Shown here in pieces: positions 25,462 through 34,953 of a stretch of 64,000 nt of DNA. The stretch is from assembly GCF_900537115.1 (NCBI RefSeq), contig NZ_UNRG01000003.1, positions 62,001 to 126,000 on the forward strand, given 5' to 3'. Numbering within the stretch: position 1 is the first letter of the stretch; every line of letters starts with the position of its first letter. The DNA comes from Arthrobacter sp. Alg241-R88. Lineage in GTDB: Bacteria; Actinomycetota; Actinomycetes; Actinomycetales; Micrococcaceae. The position numbers were made by a program, and so were the translations under genes. The notes under the pieces were generated by a model. It was not told the origin of the DNA. It made no database searches and was given only the letters and a program-made list of their open reading frames with translations.

Positions 25462-25896
25462 ATGACTGATGCTCCACGGCTGAACCGCCAGGTGTGCTTT
25501 GCCCTCTATTCGGCCTCCCGTGCCGCAACTGCGGTCTACCGGCCGGTCCTTGAAGAACTCGGCCTGACCTATCCCCAGTACCTGGTGATGCTGGTGCTCT
25601 GGGAGGACGAGCCGCGCGGGGTGAAGGAGCTGGGAGATGAGCTCGGCCTGGATTCCGGCACGCTCTCACCCCTGCTGAAGCGCCTGGAGTCCCTGGGCCT
25701 GGTGGAGCGCCGCCGGTCCGGCGAGGACGAGCGCCGCGTCGCCATCCACCTGACGGCCGCCGGACGGGAACTGAGCAGCAAGGCCGGCGCCCTGCCGAAA
25801 CGGCTGGCCGAGGCTGCAGGGCTTACCGCCGACGAGCTCGACCAGCTGCACAACACCCTGGCGCGGCTGACGGCCGCCCTCCATAACGCCCGCTGA
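25462..25896 (+). CDS. ohrR: organic-peroxide-sensing MarR family repressor
   Basis: 144-residue winged-helix MarR protein of the OhrR group. The peroxide-sensing cysteine is C12 in NRQVCFALYSASRA, with LTYPQYLVMLVLWE and the recognition region LDSGTLSPLLKRLE following. ATG at 25462 is preferred over the upstream GTG because TATAGT lies exactly six bases before it. The next gene is ohr, and a palindromic AATTGT operator overlaps the promoter, so autoregulation and control of ohr are inferred. Confidence 0.94.
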   Translation: MTDAPRLNRQVCFALYSASRAATAVYRPVLEELGLTYPQYLVMLVLWEDEPRGVKELGDELGLDSGTLSPLLKRLESLGLVERRRSGEDERRVAIHLTAAGRELSSKAGALPKRLAEAAGLTADELDQLHNTLARLTAALHNAR

Positions 25897-25946
25897 CGGC
25901 ATCAGTCTGCAATTTTCCAATCCACCTACAGGACGGATACATCCCC

Positions 25947-26375
25947 GTGAAACCTCTTTACACTGCCGAGGCACTGGCCTCGGGCGAAGGACGCGACGGC
26001 AATGCGCGGACCAACGACGGCAAGCTGGACGTGACCCTGTCCAGCCCGGTGGAGCTGGGCGGAAACGGCCAGGGAACCAACCCGGAGCAGCTCTTTGCCG
26101 CCGGCTACGCGGCCTGCTTCCACTCCGCGCTCCGTCTCGTTGGCCGCAAAGAGCGTGCAGACCTGACAGACTCGGCCGTGGCTGCCAAGGTTCACCTCGG
26201 CCAGCTGGACAACTCCGGTTTCGGCCTTGCCGCAGAACTGGAAATAGCGCTGCCCGCACTGGACCTGGCCACCGCCGAGGCGCTGGTGGCCAAGGCCCAC
26301 GAGATCTGCCCGTACTCCAACGCGACGCGCGGAAATATCACCGTGGACATCAAGATCATGGAGTTTGCCGCGTGA
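25947..26375 (+). CDS. ohr: organic hydroperoxide resistance protein
   Basis: 142-residue thiol peroxidase of the Ohr/OsmC fold that reduces organic hydroperoxides. The two catalytic cysteines are C57 in AAGYAACFHSAL and C121 in AHEICPYSNATRGN, the full Ohr signature. It follows ohrR by 50 bases in the same direction. GTG start at 25947. The next gene overlaps its stop, so a possible three-gene stress operon. Confidence 0.96.
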   Translation: MKPLYTAEALASGEGRDGNARTNDGKLDVTLSSPVELGGNGQGTNPEQLFAAGYAACFHSALRLVGRKERADLTDSAVAAKVHLGQLDNSGFGLAAELEIALPALDLATAEALVAKAHEICPYSNATRGNITVDIKIMEFAA

Positions 26376-27400
26376 GCCTCCCTACCCTTCCCGCCACCAC
26401 CCTCGAAATCCAGCTGGCCTCCCGCCCGGTGGGGCGGCCGTCGCCGGAAAATCTCCGGCTTGCCGAGTCGGCGCTGCCTGAACTTGGCGATAGCCAGATC
26501 CTGGTCCGGAACCTTTTTATGTCCGTCGACCCGTATATGCGCGGACGGATGAATGACGTGAAGTCGTACTCCGCTCCGTTTGCCCTGGACAAAGCGCTCG
26601 ACGGCGGTGCGGTGGGGGAGGTCATCGCGTCCCGGTCCGCAGCACACAAGGAGGGCGACGTCGTGGTGCATTCCCTCGGTTGGCGGGAATACGCGGTGCT
26701 GGATGCGGCCGCCGCCACGCCTGCGCGGACCGACCTTGCCCCCGCTTCGGCTTTCCTGGGTGCGCTGGGCATGACCGGCCTGACGGCATACGCCGGACTG
26801 CTGAAGGTGGCTGAGTTCGTGCCCGGCGACGCCGTCTTCGTTTCGGGCGCGGCAGGTGCCGTGGGTTCCCTGGTCGGCCAGATTGCCAAGGCCATGGGCG
26901 CCTCCCGCGTGATCGGCTCGGCCGGCTCGCCCGCTAAGGTGGCCAGGCTTCTGGAACTGGGCTTTGACGCGGCTTTCGATTACCACGACGGTCCCGTGCG
27001 CGAACAGCTGAAGAAGGCTGCCGGTCCGGACGGCATCGATGTCTATTTCGACAATGTGGGCGGCGACCACCTCGAGGCAGCCCTGGCCACCCTGAACGTC
27101 GGAGGGCGGGTGGCCATGTGCGGGGCGATCGCACAGTACAACTCCACCGAGCCGACGCCGGCACCGCACAACCTGGTGCTGGCCATTGGCAAACAGCTCA
27201 CCCTCAGGGGCTTCCTGGTGGGCGGCCAGCGGCAGCACGCGGCCGAGTTCGCCGCCGCAATGGCCGGCTGGCTGGCTGACGGCACCGTCCGCTATGACGA
27301 AACCATTGTTGATGGGCTCGAGAACGCCCCGCAGGCCTTTATGGATCTGCTGGACGGAGCCAACACCGGCAAGATGCTGGTCCGCCTCGAGCCCAAGTAA
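26372..27400 (+). CDS. zinc-independent NADP-dependent oxidoreductase (MDR family)
   Basis: 342-residue medium-chain reductase resembling leukotriene B4 12-hydroxydehydrogenase and CurA-type enone reductases. It shows FMSVDPYMRGRMND, the dinucleotide loop SGAAGAVGSLVGQIAKAMG, and a C-terminal AIAQYN segment; zinc ligands are absent. It probably reduces reactive enones or aldehydes with NADPH. GTG at 26372 overlaps the ohr stop by four bases, so it is likely co-expressed with ohr and may detoxify lipid peroxidation products; that role is inference. Confidence 0.9.
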   Translation: MSLPTLPATTLEIQLASRPVGRPSPENLRLAESALPELGDSQILVRNLFMSVDPYMRGRMNDVKSYSAPFALDKALDGGAVGEVIASRSAAHKEGDVVVHSLGWREYAVLDAAAATPARTDLAPASAFLGALGMTGLTAYAGLLKVAEFVPGDAVFVSGAAGAVGSLVGQIAKAMGASRVIGSAGSPAKVARLLELGFDAAFDYHDGPVREQLKKAAGPDGIDVYFDNVGGDHLEAALATLNVGGRVAMCGAIAQYNSTEPTPAPHNLVLAIGKQLTLRGFLVGGQRQHAAEFAAAMAGWLADGTVRYDETIVDGLENAPQAFMDLLDGANTGKMLVRLEPK

Positions 27401-27417
27401 CAGCAGGCGGACCAAAG

Positions 27418-27447
27418 AGGGGTGCCGCGTCACGGCGCGGCACCCCT
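27418..27447 (+). terminator. terminator after the ohr operon
   Basis: 12-bp perfect stem (27418-27429 with 27436-27447) and 6-base loop, 17 bases beyond the oxidoreductase stop. Confidence 0.75.
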
Positions 27448-27648
27448 ACTGGTTGGTAACAACTTGTCAACAATCTCCAGGAACAGGTCCCGCTGTGCTA
27501 TTAGGGCGTGGCGCAGGCCACTAAAGTAGGTGCCATTAGTGCGCTCAGGCGCAGTGCTGCGGACCTCAGTGAAAACAGAATTTCAGTGTAGAAACGGACA
27601 CTCATTGAATTCGAGCCGCAGCGCCACTCTCTTCATCCTGGAGGAAAA

Positions 27649-28758
27649 TTGAAGTCATCACTGCGTGCACACTTCAAGCGCGGTTCAATGGCCGGCCTGG
27701 CTACCGTCAGTGCTTCGGCCCTTCTGTTGACCGCCTGCGGCGCACCCCCCGAAGCCGGAAGCACCTCGTCCGCCGGAGCCACCGACTACACGGGCTGCAT
27801 CGTTTCCGACTCCGGCGGATTCGACGACCAGTCCTTCAACCAGTCCTCCTATGAGGGACTGAAAAAGGCTGAAACCGATCTGGGCATCAAGGTGAACCAG
27901 GTGGAGTCCAAGACCAACAACGACTTCGAGCCCAACCTGCGCGCCATGGTCACCGCAGGATGCGACCTTACTGTCACAGTAGGGTTCCTGCTGCGTGATG
28001 CCACCAAGGCACAGGCCGAGGCCAACCCGGACAGCCACTTCGCGATTGTCGACTCCGGCTATGAGACGCCGATCGCCAACGTCAAGCCGATTATCTACGA
28101 CACGGCGCAGGCGGCGTTCCTCGCCGGCTACCTCGCCGCCGGTACTACCAAGACCGGGACGGTGGCCACCTTCGGCGGGATGAACATCCCCACTGTCACC
28201 ATCTTCATGGACGGCTATGCCGACGGCGTGAAGTACTACAACGAGCAGAAGGGCAAGGACGTTAAGCTCCTTGGCTGGAATAAGGACGCCCAGGACGGAA
28301 CCTTCACCGGCGACTTTGAGAAGCAGGACGTCGGCAAACAGGTTACCCAGAACTTCCTGGACCAGGGTGCCGACATCGTGATGCCGGTCGCCGGGCCGGT
28401 TGGAAAGGGCGCGGGGGCGGCGCTGAAGGATGCCAAGGCCGCCGGCAAGGACGTCAAGCTGATCTGGGTTGACTCCGACGGTTACCTCACGGCGCCCGAC
28501 TACAAGGACATCATGCTGTCATCGGTCATGAAGCAGATGGGCGACGCCGTGGAGAACGTCGTCAAGGAGGACAAAGAAGGCAACTTCGACAACACACCGT
28601 ACGTCGGCACTCTGGCCAACGACGGCGTGCAGCTCGCCCCGTTCCACGACCTCGAATCCCAGGTTCCCGCTGAGCTCAAGAGCGAGCTGGAGCAGATCAA
28701 GAAGGACATCGTGGACGGCAAGCTGAAGGTGGAGTCCAAGGCGAGCCCCAAGGCCTGA
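27649..28758 (+). CDS. BMP family nucleoside-binding lipoprotein
   Basis: 369-residue surface lipoprotein of the basic-membrane-protein/PnrA family, which binds purine or other nucleosides for an ABC importer. The signal sequence ends in lipobox LLLTAC. It then shows GCIVSDSGGFDDQSFNQSSYEGL and GFLLRDATKAQAEANPDSHFAIVD, hallmark segments of the family. Start is TTG with GGAGG four bases upstream. It heads the nucleoside transport and salvage cluster; a hairpin terminator after it probably makes the binding protein more abundant than the membrane parts. Confidence 0.92.
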   Translation: MKSSLRAHFKRGSMAGLATVSASALLLTACGAPPEAGSTSSAGATDYTGCIVSDSGGFDDQSFNQSSYEGLKKAETDLGIKVNQVESKTNNDFEPNLRAMVTAGCDLTVTVGFLLRDATKAQAEANPDSHFAIVDSGYETPIANVKPIIYDTAQAAFLAGYLAAGTTKTGTVATFGGMNIPTVTIFMDGYADGVKYYNEQKGKDVKLLGWNKDAQDGTFTGDFEKQDVGKQVTQNFLDQGADIVMPVAGPVGKGAGAALKDAKAAGKDVKLIWVDSDGYLTAPDYKDIMLSSVMKQMGDAVENVVKEDKEGNFDNTPYVGTLANDGVQLAPFHDLESQVPAELKSELEQIKKDIVDGKLKVESKASPKA

Positions 28759-28769
28759 TTCCCGCTTGA

Positions 28770-28818
28770 AGCGCCACCCCCGGTTGGTCAATGACTGGCC
28801 GGGCGGTGGCGCTTTTTG
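28770..28818 (+). terminator. terminator between the BMP gene and the transporter genes
   Basis: Stem 28770-28778 with 28805-28813, extended inward by further (partly wobble) pairs and followed by TTTT. Likely partial readthrough. Confidence 0.75.
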
Positions 28819-28938
28819 CTGTTGCCTTCCTCTTTCGGGTTACCGCCCGCTCATCCTCCGACTGCACCCACTAGGCTGGTGCTGCAGCCACATATCCCGT
28901 CCGGTCGATCACTGGACGCTTCGAGATTGGTCAGAGTT

Positions 28939-30519
28939 TTGAAACTTGAACTCAGAGGGATCACCAAACGCTTCGGGACCCTGCTAGCCAACGACCATAT
29001 CGACGTGGTGGTTGAGCCCGGACAAATACATTGCCTCCTGGGCGAAAACGGGGCCGGAAAATCCACCCTGATGAACGTGCTGTACGGCCTGTACGAGCCG
29101 TCCGAGGGCGAAATCCTCGTTGATGACAAAGCCGTGTCCTTCCGCGGACCCGGCGATGCGATGGCCGCCGGGATCGGAATGGTGCACCAGCACTTCATGC
29201 TGGTTCCCGTCTTTACGGTGGCCGAGAACGTGGCGCTGGGCGCAGAACCCACCAAGGCTGCCGGCTTCCTCAACCTGGAAGAGACGCGCCGCCGGATCAA
29301 GGAAATCTCCGATCAATACGGCTTCGACGTCGATCCGGACGCCCTGGTGGAGGACCTGCCGGTGGGCGTCCAGCAGCGCGTCGAAATCATCAAGGCACTG
29401 GTCCGCAACGCCAAGGTCCTGATCCTGGACGAGCCCACTGCCGTCCTGACGCCCCAGGAGACTGACGAACTGCTGGACATCATGCGCCAGCTCAAGGCCA
29501 GCGGCACGTCCATCGTGTTTATTTCGCACAAGCTGCGGGAAGTAAAGGAAGTCTCGGACACCATCACCGTGATCAGGCGCGGAAAGGTGGTGGGCACGGC
29601 GGACCCTGCCGCCCCCACTGCCGAACTCGCCTCCATGATGGTGGGGCGCGCCGTCAGCCTGAACCTGGATAAGGCACCCGCCCAGCCGAAGGAAAAAACC
29701 TTCGAAGTCCGGGACCTCACAGTCATCGCTCCCAACGGCCAGCACGTGGTGGACGGACTCAGCTTCGACATTGCCCGCGGCGAGATCCTGGCAGTAGCCG
29801 GTGTGCAGGGCAACGGCCAGACCGAGCTCACCGAAGCCATCCTTGGCCTCCAGGACCGGGTCTCCGGCTCCATCAGGCTTGACGGCAAGGAGCTGCTGGG
29901 CCGGTCCGTGAAGGAAGTCCTGCACGCCGGCGTCGGATTCGTGCCGGAAGACCGCAAGGTGGACGGGCTGGTGGGCACGTTCTCCGTGGCCGAGAACCTG
30001 GTCCTGGACCTCTATGACAAGCCTCCCTTCGCGAAGGGCATCAGCATGAGCCCGGCGAAAATCCTGGAGAACGCCAAGGCCCGCATCGGCGAATTCGACG
30101 TGCGGACGCCATCGGCCGTAGCCGCGGCAGGTACGCTGTCCGGCGGCAACCAGCAAAAAGTGGTGATGGCGCGCGAGCTCTCCCGCCCGCTGCGGCTGTT
30201 CATCGCCTCCCAGCCCACCCGCGGCGTGGACGTGGGGTCCATCGAGTTCCTGCACCGCCGGATCGTCGCGGAGCGGGACCAGGGCACCCCCGTGATGATC
30301 ATTTCCACCGAGCTGGACGAGGTCATGGAACTGGCCGACCGGATCGCCGTGCTCTACAAAGGCAAGCTGGTGGGCATCGTTCCGGCCGGCACCAGCCGCG
30401 ACGTCCTGGGCCTCATGATGGCGGGCATCCCGCCCGAGGAACACGGCCATCCGACGGGGCAGGCGCCCTCCGCTGCCACGGCCTCCACTTCCGACGCCGA
30501 AGGAGGCGACCATGTCTGA
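28939..30519 (+). CDS. nucleoside ABC transporter ATP-binding protein (two ABC domains)
   Basis: 526-residue ATPase with two ABC cassettes, like RbsA/NupO-type proteins. Domain 1 has Walker A GENGAGKST, MVHQHFMLVP and ILDEPTAVLTP. Domain 2 has the degenerate Walker A GVQGNGQTE, signature LSGGNQQKVVMAREL and the SQPTRGVDVGS Walker B region. The open frame reaches back into the preceding terminator; TTG at 28939 gives the usual MKLELRGITKRFG opening, though its ribosome site is weak. It overlaps the following permease gene by 8 bases. Confidence 0.92.
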   Translation: MKLELRGITKRFGTLLANDHIDVVVEPGQIHCLLGENGAGKSTLMNVLYGLYEPSEGEILVDDKAVSFRGPGDAMAAGIGMVHQHFMLVPVFTVAENVALGAEPTKAAGFLNLEETRRRIKEISDQYGFDVDPDALVEDLPVGVQQRVEIIKALVRNAKVLILDEPTAVLTPQETDELLDIMRQLKASGTSIVFISHKLREVKEVSDTITVIRRGKVVGTADPAAPTAELASMMVGRAVSLNLDKAPAQPKEKTFEVRDLTVIAPNGQHVVDGLSFDIARGEILAVAGVQGNGQTELTEAILGLQDRVSGSIRLDGKELLGRSVKEVLHAGVGFVPEDRKVDGLVGTFSVAENLVLDLYDKPPFAKGISMSPAKILENAKARIGEFDVRTPSAVAAAGTLSGGNQQKVVMARELSRPLRLFIASQPTRGVDVGSIEFLHRRIVAERDQGTPVMIISTELDEVMELADRIAVLYKGKLVGIVPAGTSRDVLGLMMAGIPPEEHGHPTGQAPSAATASTSDAEGGDHV

Positions 30520-31885
30520 CAAGCATCCCCCCAAGCACGCGGCCGGCGAACACAGCGGCAAAGCGCACGAGGCAACTCCCGCCGCGGAGGAGACGGCCGC
30601 CGTCGTATCCGTTGATACTGCCGGCGGCGCCATGGAGCCCTCCGCCGTTCCGGCCACTGCGCAAAGCGGCCAGCTTCCGGGCGGCCCGGACACGCTGCTC
30701 CGCAAAATCTTTACCGGGAGCGGCATGGTCTCGGTCCTGGCCGTACTGCTTGCGCTCGTCATCGGCGGCCTCCTGATTGCCAGCACCGACAAACAGGTCG
30801 CTACCACATCCACCTACCTCTTTGCCCGTCCCTCTGATTTCCTGTCAGCAGTGTGGAACGCCGCAACGCGCTCTTACATTGCGCTGTTCCAGGGTTCGGT
30901 CTTCAACCCCCGGGGCAACAGCGTCGCGGCCCAGTTCGCACCGTTCATGGAAACCCTCACCATTGCCACGCCGCTTATCACGGCCGGCCTCGGCGTAGCA
31001 TTGGCCTTCCGCGCCGGACTCTTCAACATTGGTGCGCAGGGACAGATCATTGTGGCCGGCATCCTTGCCGCCTGGGTTGGCTTCGCGCTGCACCTGCCGC
31101 TGGGGCTGCACCTGCTGCTGGTCCTGGTGGCCGGCATCATCGGCGGCGCTTTCTGGGGCGGACTGGTGGGTCTGCTTAAAGCCCGGACGGGCGCCCACGA
31201 AGTCATCCTGACCATCATGTTCAACTACATCGCGCTGTACTTCCTGCGGTACCTGTTGAACACACCGGCCTTCCAGCGGCCGGGGGAGACGAACCCCATT
31301 TCGCCCATCCTGGATCCCACCGCCGTGTACCCGCAGATTTTTGGCACCCAGTACCGGCTGCACCTGGGCTTCCTCCTGGCGATTGCAGCCACCGTACTGG
31401 TGTGGTGGCTCCTGAACCGCTCCACGGTGGGCTTCGAGTTCCGTGCCGTCGGTGCCAACCCCAAGGCGGCACAGACCGCGGGCATCAACGTTTCCCGCTC
31501 CACCGTCCTGGTGATGGCCATTGCAGGCGGACTCGCCGGCATGTCCGGCGTCGCCCAGGTAGCGGGCACAGAGAAAGTGCTCACCGACGGCGTTGCTGCC
31601 ACCTATGGATTCGACGCGATTACCGTCGCCCTGCTGGGACGTTCGACGCCGTGGGGTACCTTCGCTGCCGGCCTTCTGTTCGGCGCCTTCCGCGCCGGGG
31701 CCGTCCAGATGCAGATCCAGACCGGAACCCCCATCGATATCGTTTTGGTGGTCCAGTCCCTGATCGTCCTCTTCATTGCGGCTCCGCCGCTGGTGCGGGC
31801 CGTCTTCGGCCTGAACCCCCGCCGCAAGAAGCCTGCCCGCGCGGCCAAGTCCCGCCAGGCAGCCACAACCGGAGGTGCAGCATGA
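30512..31885 (+). CDS. nucleoside ABC transporter permease
   Basis: 457-residue integral membrane protein of the BPD_transp_2 (LivM-like) fold. A hydrophilic Ala-rich N-terminal tail of about 65 residues precedes eight to nine helices, with the family block VILTIMFNYIALYFLRYLL and the AVGANPKAAQTAGINV loop that contacts the ATPase. Overlaps the ATPase gene by 8 bases and the next permease by ATGA. Confidence 0.92.
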   Translation: MSDKHPPKHAAGEHSGKAHEATPAAEETAAVVSVDTAGGAMEPSAVPATAQSGQLPGGPDTLLRKIFTGSGMVSVLAVLLALVIGGLLIASTDKQVATTSTYLFARPSDFLSAVWNAATRSYIALFQGSVFNPRGNSVAAQFAPFMETLTIATPLITAGLGVALAFRAGLFNIGAQGQIIVAGILAAWVGFALHLPLGLHLLLVLVAGIIGGAFWGGLVGLLKARTGAHEVILTIMFNYIALYFLRYLLNTPAFQRPGETNPISPILDPTAVYPQIFGTQYRLHLGFLLAIAATVLVWWLLNRSTVGFEFRAVGANPKAAQTAGINVSRSTVLVMAIAGGLAGMSGVAQVAGTEKVLTDGVAATYGFDAITVALLGRSTPWGTFAAGLLFGAFRAGAVQMQIQTGTPIDIVLVVQSLIVLFIAAPPLVRAVFGLNPRRKKPARAAKSRQAATTGGAA

Positions 31886-33207
31886 GCACAAAAGTATCGT
31901 CGCCCCTCCCCGGAAAGCCGCAGCCGGGTAATACCCCGGCAGGCACCGGCACCGCAGCCGTCTCAGGCAAGCCGGTGACCTGGCGCACGCCGGTCCTGCT
32001 CACGGCCTTCGGACTGATCGCCCTGGTCTTCTTCGGGCTGATGGCACCCAACCAGACCGCCAGCTTCGGCATCTCCACCGGCGAGGACTTCTTCCAGCTG
32101 CCGGCTTTGGAGGTGAACGCATTCGCCGCGGGCATCGTGTTGTCCGTCCTCCTGTTGGGCCTGGCAGCCTATGCGGTGTACCTGAAATCCCAGAACCGGC
32201 CCGCACCGGGCTGGCTGACAGTTAGCTTCATTGTCCTGTTCGTGGCCGCCTTCCTCATCTGGGTGGTGGGCGGTGCCCGCACCCCGAGCATCTCACTGGC
32301 CGGGCTTATCGCCGGGTCGGTCACCCTTGCCGTCCCGCTGGTGTTCGGTTCACTCTCGGGCGTCCTGTGTGAGCGGGTGGGCGTGGTCAACATCGCCATT
32401 GAGGGCCAGCTCCTCGGTGGCGCATTCACCGCCGCCATCGTTGCCAGCATGACGCAAAACCCCTTTATCGGGCTGCTGGCCGCCGCCGTGGCCGGGGCAG
32501 TCGTTTCCATGGTCCTGGCCCTGTTCAGCATCAAGTACCTTGTGAACCAGATCATCGTGGGCGTGGTGCTGAACGTCCTGGTCTCCGGCGTTACCGGCTT
32601 CCTGTTCAGCACGGTGATGCAGGCCAACAAGGCGCAGTTCAATTCGCCTCCCGGGCTGGACATCATCGAGATTCCCGTCCTGTCCAGCATCCCGATCATC
32701 GGGCCCATCCTTTTCCGCCAGTCGCTGGTGGGATACCTGATGTACGTAGCGGTCCTGGTGGTTTGGGTAGGCCTCTTCAAAACCCGTTGGGGCCTGCGTG
32801 TACGCGCTGTCGGTGAACACCCGCAGGCGGCCGACACCCTGGGCATCAACGTCAATGCCACCCGGTTTTGGAACGTCACCCTTGGCGGGGCAGTAGCCGG
32901 CATCGGCGGATCGTTCTTCACCCTGGTGGCGATCGACAGCTTCACCAAGGAGATCTCCGGCGGCCGCGGCTTCATCGCGCTGGCTGCCCTGATCTTTGGC
33001 CGGTGGAATCCGATCGGTGCCTTCTTTGCTGCCCTGCTGTTCGGGTTCGCTGACAACCTGCAGAGCATCGTGACCATCATCGGCACCCCTGTGCCCAGCC
33101 AGTTCATGGCCATGCTGCCCTACCTGGTGACGGTTCTGGCCGTGGCCGGGCTGGTGGGCAGGTCACGAGGGCCGGCAGCCAGCGGCATCCCGTATGTCAA
33201 GGGTTGA
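31882..33207 (+). CDS. nucleoside ABC transporter permease
   Basis: 441-residue partner permease of the same fold. It shows GVLCERVGVVNIAIEGQLL and the coupling loop AVGEHPQAADTLGINV, both typical of the second BMP-system permease. ATG at 31882 has GGAGG upstream; the longer open frame overlaps the previous gene and is not used. It overlaps cdd by 14 bases, which links transport to salvage. Confidence 0.92.
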   Translation: MSTKVSSPLPGKPQPGNTPAGTGTAAVSGKPVTWRTPVLLTAFGLIALVFFGLMAPNQTASFGISTGEDFFQLPALEVNAFAAGIVLSVLLLGLAAYAVYLKSQNRPAPGWLTVSFIVLFVAAFLIWVVGGARTPSISLAGLIAGSVTLAVPLVFGSLSGVLCERVGVVNIAIEGQLLGGAFTAAIVASMTQNPFIGLLAAAVAGAVVSMVLALFSIKYLVNQIIVGVVLNVLVSGVTGFLFSTVMQANKAQFNSPPGLDIIEIPVLSSIPIIGPILFRQSLVGYLMYVAVLVVWVGLFKTRWGLRVRAVGEHPQAADTLGINVNATRFWNVTLGGAVAGIGGSFFTLVAIDSFTKEISGGRGFIALAALIFGRWNPIGAFFAALLFGFADNLQSIVTIIGTPVPSQFMAMLPYLVTVLAVAGLVGRSRGPAASGIPYVKG

Positions 33208-33619
33208 CGGCGTGGCCGGCGAGGGGCACGTGGACTGGTCCGCATTGGAGGCGGCCGCCGTCGAAGCCATGCGAAAGGCTTACGTGCCGTACTCCAAGTT
33301 TCCGGTGGGGGCGGCGGCCCTCACCGAGGACGGCCGGATCGTCAGTGGTTGCAACGTGGAGAACGCAAGCTATGGCCTGACCCTCTGCGCCGAATGCGCG
33401 CTGGTGGGGAACCTGCACATGACCGGCGGCGGCCTGCTCCGCGCGTTCTACTGCGTGGACGGCGCCGGCAACATCCTGATGCCCTGCGGGCGCTGCCGGC
33501 AGTTGCTGTACGAATTCCGTGCCTCCGGCATGGAGCTTATGACCACCCAAGGCATCAAGACCATGGACCAGGTGCTGCCAGACGCCTTTGGTCCCGAACA
33601 CCTGGAGGGAACGCGATGA
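33194..33619 (+). CDS. cdd: cytidine deaminase
   Basis: 141-residue zinc enzyme converting cytidine or deoxycytidine to uridine forms. It shows YSKFPVGAAAL, CNVENASYGLTLCAE with zinc-ligand Cys and catalytic Glu, and PCGRCRQLLYEF with two further zinc cysteines. The start lies inside the end of the permease gene and its stop overlaps deoA in ATGA, so it is translationally coupled on both sides. Confidence 0.96.
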   Translation: MSRVDGVAGEGHVDWSALEAAAVEAMRKAYVPYSKFPVGAAALTEDGRIVSGCNVENASYGLTLCAECALVGNLHMTGGGLLRAFYCVDGAGNILMPCGRCRQLLYEFRASGMELMTTQGIKTMDQVLPDAFGPEHLEGTR

Positions 33620-34947
33620 CAGACACCGCCGCAGCGATCAACGTGGCCGAAGCGTTCGACGCCGTCGATATCATCCGTATTAAGCGGGACAAGGGCACCC
33701 TGAGCCCGGAACAGATCGACTGGACCATTGACGCCTACACGCGGGGCGTCATCGCCGACGAGCAGATGGCCGCCCTCAACATGGCCATCCTGCTCAATGG
33801 CATGAACCGCAGCGAAATTGCCCGGTGGACGGCCGCAATGATCGCTTCCGGCGAGCGGATGGACTTCTCCAGCCTGCGCCGTCCGGACGGCGGGCTGAAG
33901 TACACCTCGGACAAGCACTCCACCGGAGGCGTGGGGGACAAGATCACCCTGCCGCTGGCGCCATTGGTAGCAGTGTTCGGCGTCGCCGTTCCCCAGCTCT
34001 CCGGCCGGGGATTGGGCCACACCGGCGGCACGCTGGACAAGCTGGAGGCCATCCCCGGCTGGCGGGCCTCACTCACCAACGAGGAGATGCTGGCCCAGCT
34101 CCAGGACGTGGGCGCCGTCATCTGCGCAGCAGGCGCAGGCCTGGCCCCGGCAGACAAGAAGCTGTACGCCCTGCGCGACGTCACCGGCACCGTTGAGGCC
34201 ATCCCGCTGATTGCCTCGTCCATCATGAGCAAGAAGATTGCCGAGGGCACCGGCTCGCTGGTCCTGGACGTCAAGGTGGGCAGCGGTGCCTTTATGAAGG
34301 ATGAGGCCAAGGCACGCGAGCTGGCGGAGACCATGGTGGCGCTTGGCAAGGATGCCGGGGTCAACACCGTGGCTCTGCTCACCAATATGAGCACGCCCCT
34401 GGGCCTGACGGCCGGCAACGCCATCGAGGTGGAGGAATCCGTCGAGGTGCTGGCGGGCGGCGGCCCTGATGATGTGGTGGAGTTGACGGTCCGGCTCGCC
34501 GAGGAAATGCTCGCCGCTGCAGGAGTGCACGACGCCGATCCCGCCGCAGCGCTCAAAGACGGCCGTGCCATGGACGTCTGGAACCGGATGATCGAGGCGC
34601 AGGGCGGCGACCCGCGGGCCAAGCTGCCGGTGGCCCGGGAATCCGAGGTGGTCTACGCCCCGGCCGATGGAGTGCTGGTGGAACTCGACGCCCTTGCCGT
34701 GGGGGTCGCAGCCTGGCGGCTCGGCGCAGGACGCGCGCGCAAGGAGGACATCGTGCAGGCAGGCGCGGGAGTCCGGATGCATGCCAAGCCCGGTGCCGTG
34801 GTCCGGGCGGGAGAGCCCCTGATGACCCTCCTCACGGACACTCCGGAACGGTTCGCCCGGGCAAAGGAAGCATTGGAGAACGCAGCTGTCATAGCCCCCG
34901 AGGGATCGCGGCCGGCACAGCGCCTGATCATTGACCGCATAGCATAG
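33616..34947 (+). CDS. deoA: thymidine phosphorylase
   Basis: 443-residue pyrimidine nucleoside phosphorylase splitting thymidine or (deoxy)uridine into base and sugar-1-phosphate. It shows KHSTGGVGDKITLPLAP and SGRGLGHTGGTLDKLEAIPG, the phosphate- and substrate-binding signatures, plus KVGSGAFMKDEAKA. Length is typical. Coupled by ATGA to cdd, so imported cytidine can be deaminated and then phosphorolysed. Confidence 0.96.
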   Translation: MTDTAAAINVAEAFDAVDIIRIKRDKGTLSPEQIDWTIDAYTRGVIADEQMAALNMAILLNGMNRSEIARWTAAMIASGERMDFSSLRRPDGGLKYTSDKHSTGGVGDKITLPLAPLVAVFGVAVPQLSGRGLGHTGGTLDKLEAIPGWRASLTNEEMLAQLQDVGAVICAAGAGLAPADKKLYALRDVTGTVEAIPLIASSIMSKKIAEGTGSLVLDVKVGSGAFMKDEAKARELAETMVALGKDAGVNTVALLTNMSTPLGLTAGNAIEVEESVEVLAGGGPDDVVELTVRLAEEMLAAAGVHDADPAAALKDGRAMDVWNRMIEAQGGDPRAKLPVARESEVVYAPADGVLVELDALAVGVAAWRLGAGRARKEDIVQAGAGVRMHAKPGAVVRAGEPLMTLLTDTPERFARAKEALENAAVIAPEGSRPAQRLIIDRIA

Positions 34948-34953
34948 GGAGCC

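Noticed and set aside
28984..30813. 609-residue minus-strand open frame opposite the nucleoside ATPase
   Set aside because: The plus strand carries clear Walker and signature motifs; the antisense frame is His/Gly/Asp-rich with no domain.
31402..31881. Upstream extension of the second nucleoside permease
   Set aside because: It overlaps the first permease gene in another frame; ATG 31882 with GGAGG gives the normal protein.
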